Positions 60,118 to 64,000 of a DNA stretch of 64,000 nucleotides are shown piece by piece. A program made the position numbers and the translations under genes. This DNA is from Nannocystis sp. RBIL2 (GTDB taxonomy: Bacteria > Myxococcota_A > Polyangia > Nannocystales > Nannocystaceae): positions 5,480,151 through 5,544,150 of the forward strand of contig NZ_JAPNJW010000002.1 of assembly GCF_026626745.1 (NCBI RefSeq), given 5' to 3'. Numbering within the stretch: position 1 is the first letter of the stretch; each line of letters starts with the position of its first letter. The notes beneath the pieces were generated by a model. It was not told the DNA's origin and did no database searches. It saw only the letters and a list, made by a program, of their open reading frames with translations.

Positions 60118-60992
60118 GCCGACCTCCGGCGCCGGCCGGCCAGCCACAGCAACGGTCCCACGACCCACAGCGCGTGCCAGGGTCCCGGCTCGGCGACGGC
60201 GCACAGCACCAACACCGCCTGGTTGAAGCGGATCTCCTCGACCCTGACCGCCTCGCCGCGGGTGCCGTCGACCGCGACCGGAGTCAGCGTGATCGGGCCG
60301 TCGGTCTCGGGGAAATCGTCGACGAAGGAGAGGGTCTTTTGGGTGACCGGAAGGACATGTCCTTCGGGATAGGCGAGCTCGATGCGCCCGCCCTCGCGCA
60401 GGTAGGCGGCGTCGAGGTCCGCGAGCTCGAGGTCGAGCCGGTCGCCGCTGCTGCACGGGAAGTCGGACTGACGGTCGAGCCCGATGGCCGCGACGCGCAC
60501 CGTCTCGGGAGCCGCGGCTGGACCCTCCCGGGTGGTGAAGCTCTGCTCGCTGGAGGCGCAGCCGTTCACGTAGGTGTGGTCGGGCCACAGCGGCTCGCGC
60601 GGGACCAGCTCGACGATCCGGCCGTGGTGGCCCTCTCGCGTGCACTCCGAGCTCTGCACGCGATCGACCTCCACCGTGTGCGCCTCGGAGGCGAAGCTGC
60701 ACGGCACGAGCTCGGAGTAGCAGCTGAAGAACTGCCACAAGCGGGCGTCGACCGGCACCGGCTCCGCGGGCGCGCTGACGGTCCAGTCGTCCTCGCCGTC
60801 GCCGTCGCCGTCGGTCTCACCCAGGACTTCGGACCCGCCGCCGCTCCACCACGGGCCGCCGCCGCACGACAGCGCGTCCGCGGGCCGGGCGGCGTACAGG
60901 ACGCCCAGCGCTACCACCATCGACGTCAACCATAACACATCCAGGGTGACACGCGACCTCCGAGCCGTCAACGCGTCGCCGGCGATGGACAC
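60114..60992 (-). CDS. Exported protein with C-terminal membrane anchor and Arg cluster
   Basis: About 292 residues from the GTG at 60992, chosen because it places ARRSR before the hydrophobic leader VLWLTSMVVALGVLYAA; an ATG at 60920 would give a leader lacking basic residues. The mature part begins SCGGGPWWSGG, has a Gly/Asp linker GETDGDGDGEDDW, several Cys (FSCYSELVPCSF, SSECTREGH, FPCSSGD) and beta-rich sequence. The end, LCAVAEPGPWHALWVVGPLL followed by WLAGRRRRSA, is a Cys, helix, Arg-cluster tail reminiscent of MYXO-CTERM sorting signals. A palindromic repeat (60356-60373) encodes EGHVL in frame. Coupled to the barrel-like gene. Confidence 0.65.
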   Translation of the reverse strand: MSIAGDALTARRSRVTLDVLWLTSMVVALGVLYAARPADALSCGGGPWWSGGGSEVLGETDGDGDGEDDWTVSAPAEPVPVDARLWQFFSCYSELVPCSFASEAHTVEVDRVQSSECTREGHHGRIVELVPREPLWPDHTYVNGCASSEQSFTTREGPAAAPETVRVAAIGLDRQSDFPCSSGDRLDLELADLDAAYLREGGRIELAYPEGHVLPVTQKTLSFVDDFPETDGPITLTPVAVDGTRGEAVRVEEIRFNQAVLVLCAVAEPGPWHALWVVGPLLWLAGRRRRSA

Positions 60993-61066
60993 AAACCTGG
61001 CCCGCAGGACAGGCTCTCCAGATCTCGCTCGACGCGCTCGGGCCCCGTCATCCGCCCGACCCACGC

Positions 61067-61100
61067 AAAAAGCGACGACCTCCGCGCGGGAGGTCGTCGC
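61067..61100 (-). terminator. Intrinsic terminator of the activase gene
   Basis: On the minus strand GCGACGACCTCC (61100-61089) pairs with 61083-61072 around a 5-nt loop, a perfect 12-bp stem, followed at once by TTTTT (61071-61067). It lies 22 bp past the stop codon of the gene at 61122. Confidence 0.85.
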
Positions 61101-61108
61101 AACGCTTA

Positions 61109-61121
61109 CCTGTCCTTCAGG

Positions 61122-61126
<5 letters not shown>
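61109..61126. repeat. Palindrome overlapping a stop codon
   Basis: CCTGTCC-TTCA-GGTCAGC; the activase stop codon (61122-61124) lies in its right arm. Confidence 0.65.

Positions 61127-64000
<2,874 letters not shown>

Overview
This window is very GC-rich chromosomal DNA, and its gene content points to a myxobacterium of the Nannocystaceae type. The clues are an Hanks-type kinase fused to a long TPR tail, many lipoproteins with low-complexity Gly/Ser/Thr/Asp linkers, a TonB receptor operon with lipoprotein partners, an AgmX/PglI-like lipoprotein, and a C-terminal helix followed by an Arg cluster that resembles a myxobacterial sorting tail. The taxonomic call is inference from gene content. No rRNA, tRNA, CRISPR array, phage or recognisable transposase was seen.

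Layout. 1-15.3 kb is ordinary genome: a cut-off di-haem peroxidase, the proline genes proB-proA, a TonB receptor/lipoprotein/Pro-rich operon, a YciI-like protein, a kinase-TPR sensor and a GshB-like ATP-grasp enzyme. 15.3-26.4 kb is a gene-poor, repeat-rich accessory block. It holds a ferritin-like gene, four paralogous small secreted Cys-rich proteins on the minus strand (16341, 18622, 21506, 23721), at least seven tandem-repeat arrays and a frameshifted phytoene synthase remnant. It also holds two strong copies and one diverged copy of a structured element that looks like a small RNA with CCCUCCC (anti-Shine-Dalgarno-like) loops. 26.4-39.8 kb carries dps, an AgmX-like lipoprotein, serA, a methyltransferase interrupted by a repeat insertion, a CFI-box-like secreted protein, an aminotransferase/unknown/nitroreductase operon and a metal-binding-tail lipoprotein. 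39.8-51.4 kb carries a di-haem lipoprotein, a CrtA-like oxygenase, hrpB, feoAB, mscL and an ExbD-like gene. 51.4-64 kb carries divergent UspA and cytochrome P450 genes, tandem lipoproteins, an Rpn-like protein, a rubrerythrin/Fe-S/DUF3501 cluster, a sulfite-oxidase-like enzyme, an envelope gene pair and a large BcrAD-type activase that runs off the right edge.

Two signals cut across the annotation. First, about 50 copies of an 18-bp imperfect palindrome, C(A/C)TGTCC-N4-GGACA(T/G)G, are scattered through intergenic and coding DNA. Where copies cluster they sit on an exact 14-bp period (CATG-N10), so they are short arrays of a 14-bp unit with a variable tetranucleotide. One array is the whole proB-proA spacer and contains the proA start codon; others appear as extra peptide inside CrtA-like, HrpB, FeoB and nitroreductase proteins. 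Second, the secreted Cys-rich genes form repeated units of shared promoter block, gene and (for three of them) a downstream hairpin element on the opposite strand. The hairpin stems covary between copies while the loops stay constant. These two are the best candidates for undescribed biology here.

Genes that probably work together: proB-proA (proline); feoA-feoB (ferrous iron) alongside dps, a rubrerythrin and a ferritin-like protein (iron and peroxide handling); the TonB receptor with the two genes after it; rubrerythrin, Fe-S oxidoreductase and DUF3501; and the three-gene aminotransferase operon. Start codons were chosen from Shine-Dalgarno matches, overlaps and homology starts; several GTG starts are judgement calls and are flagged.
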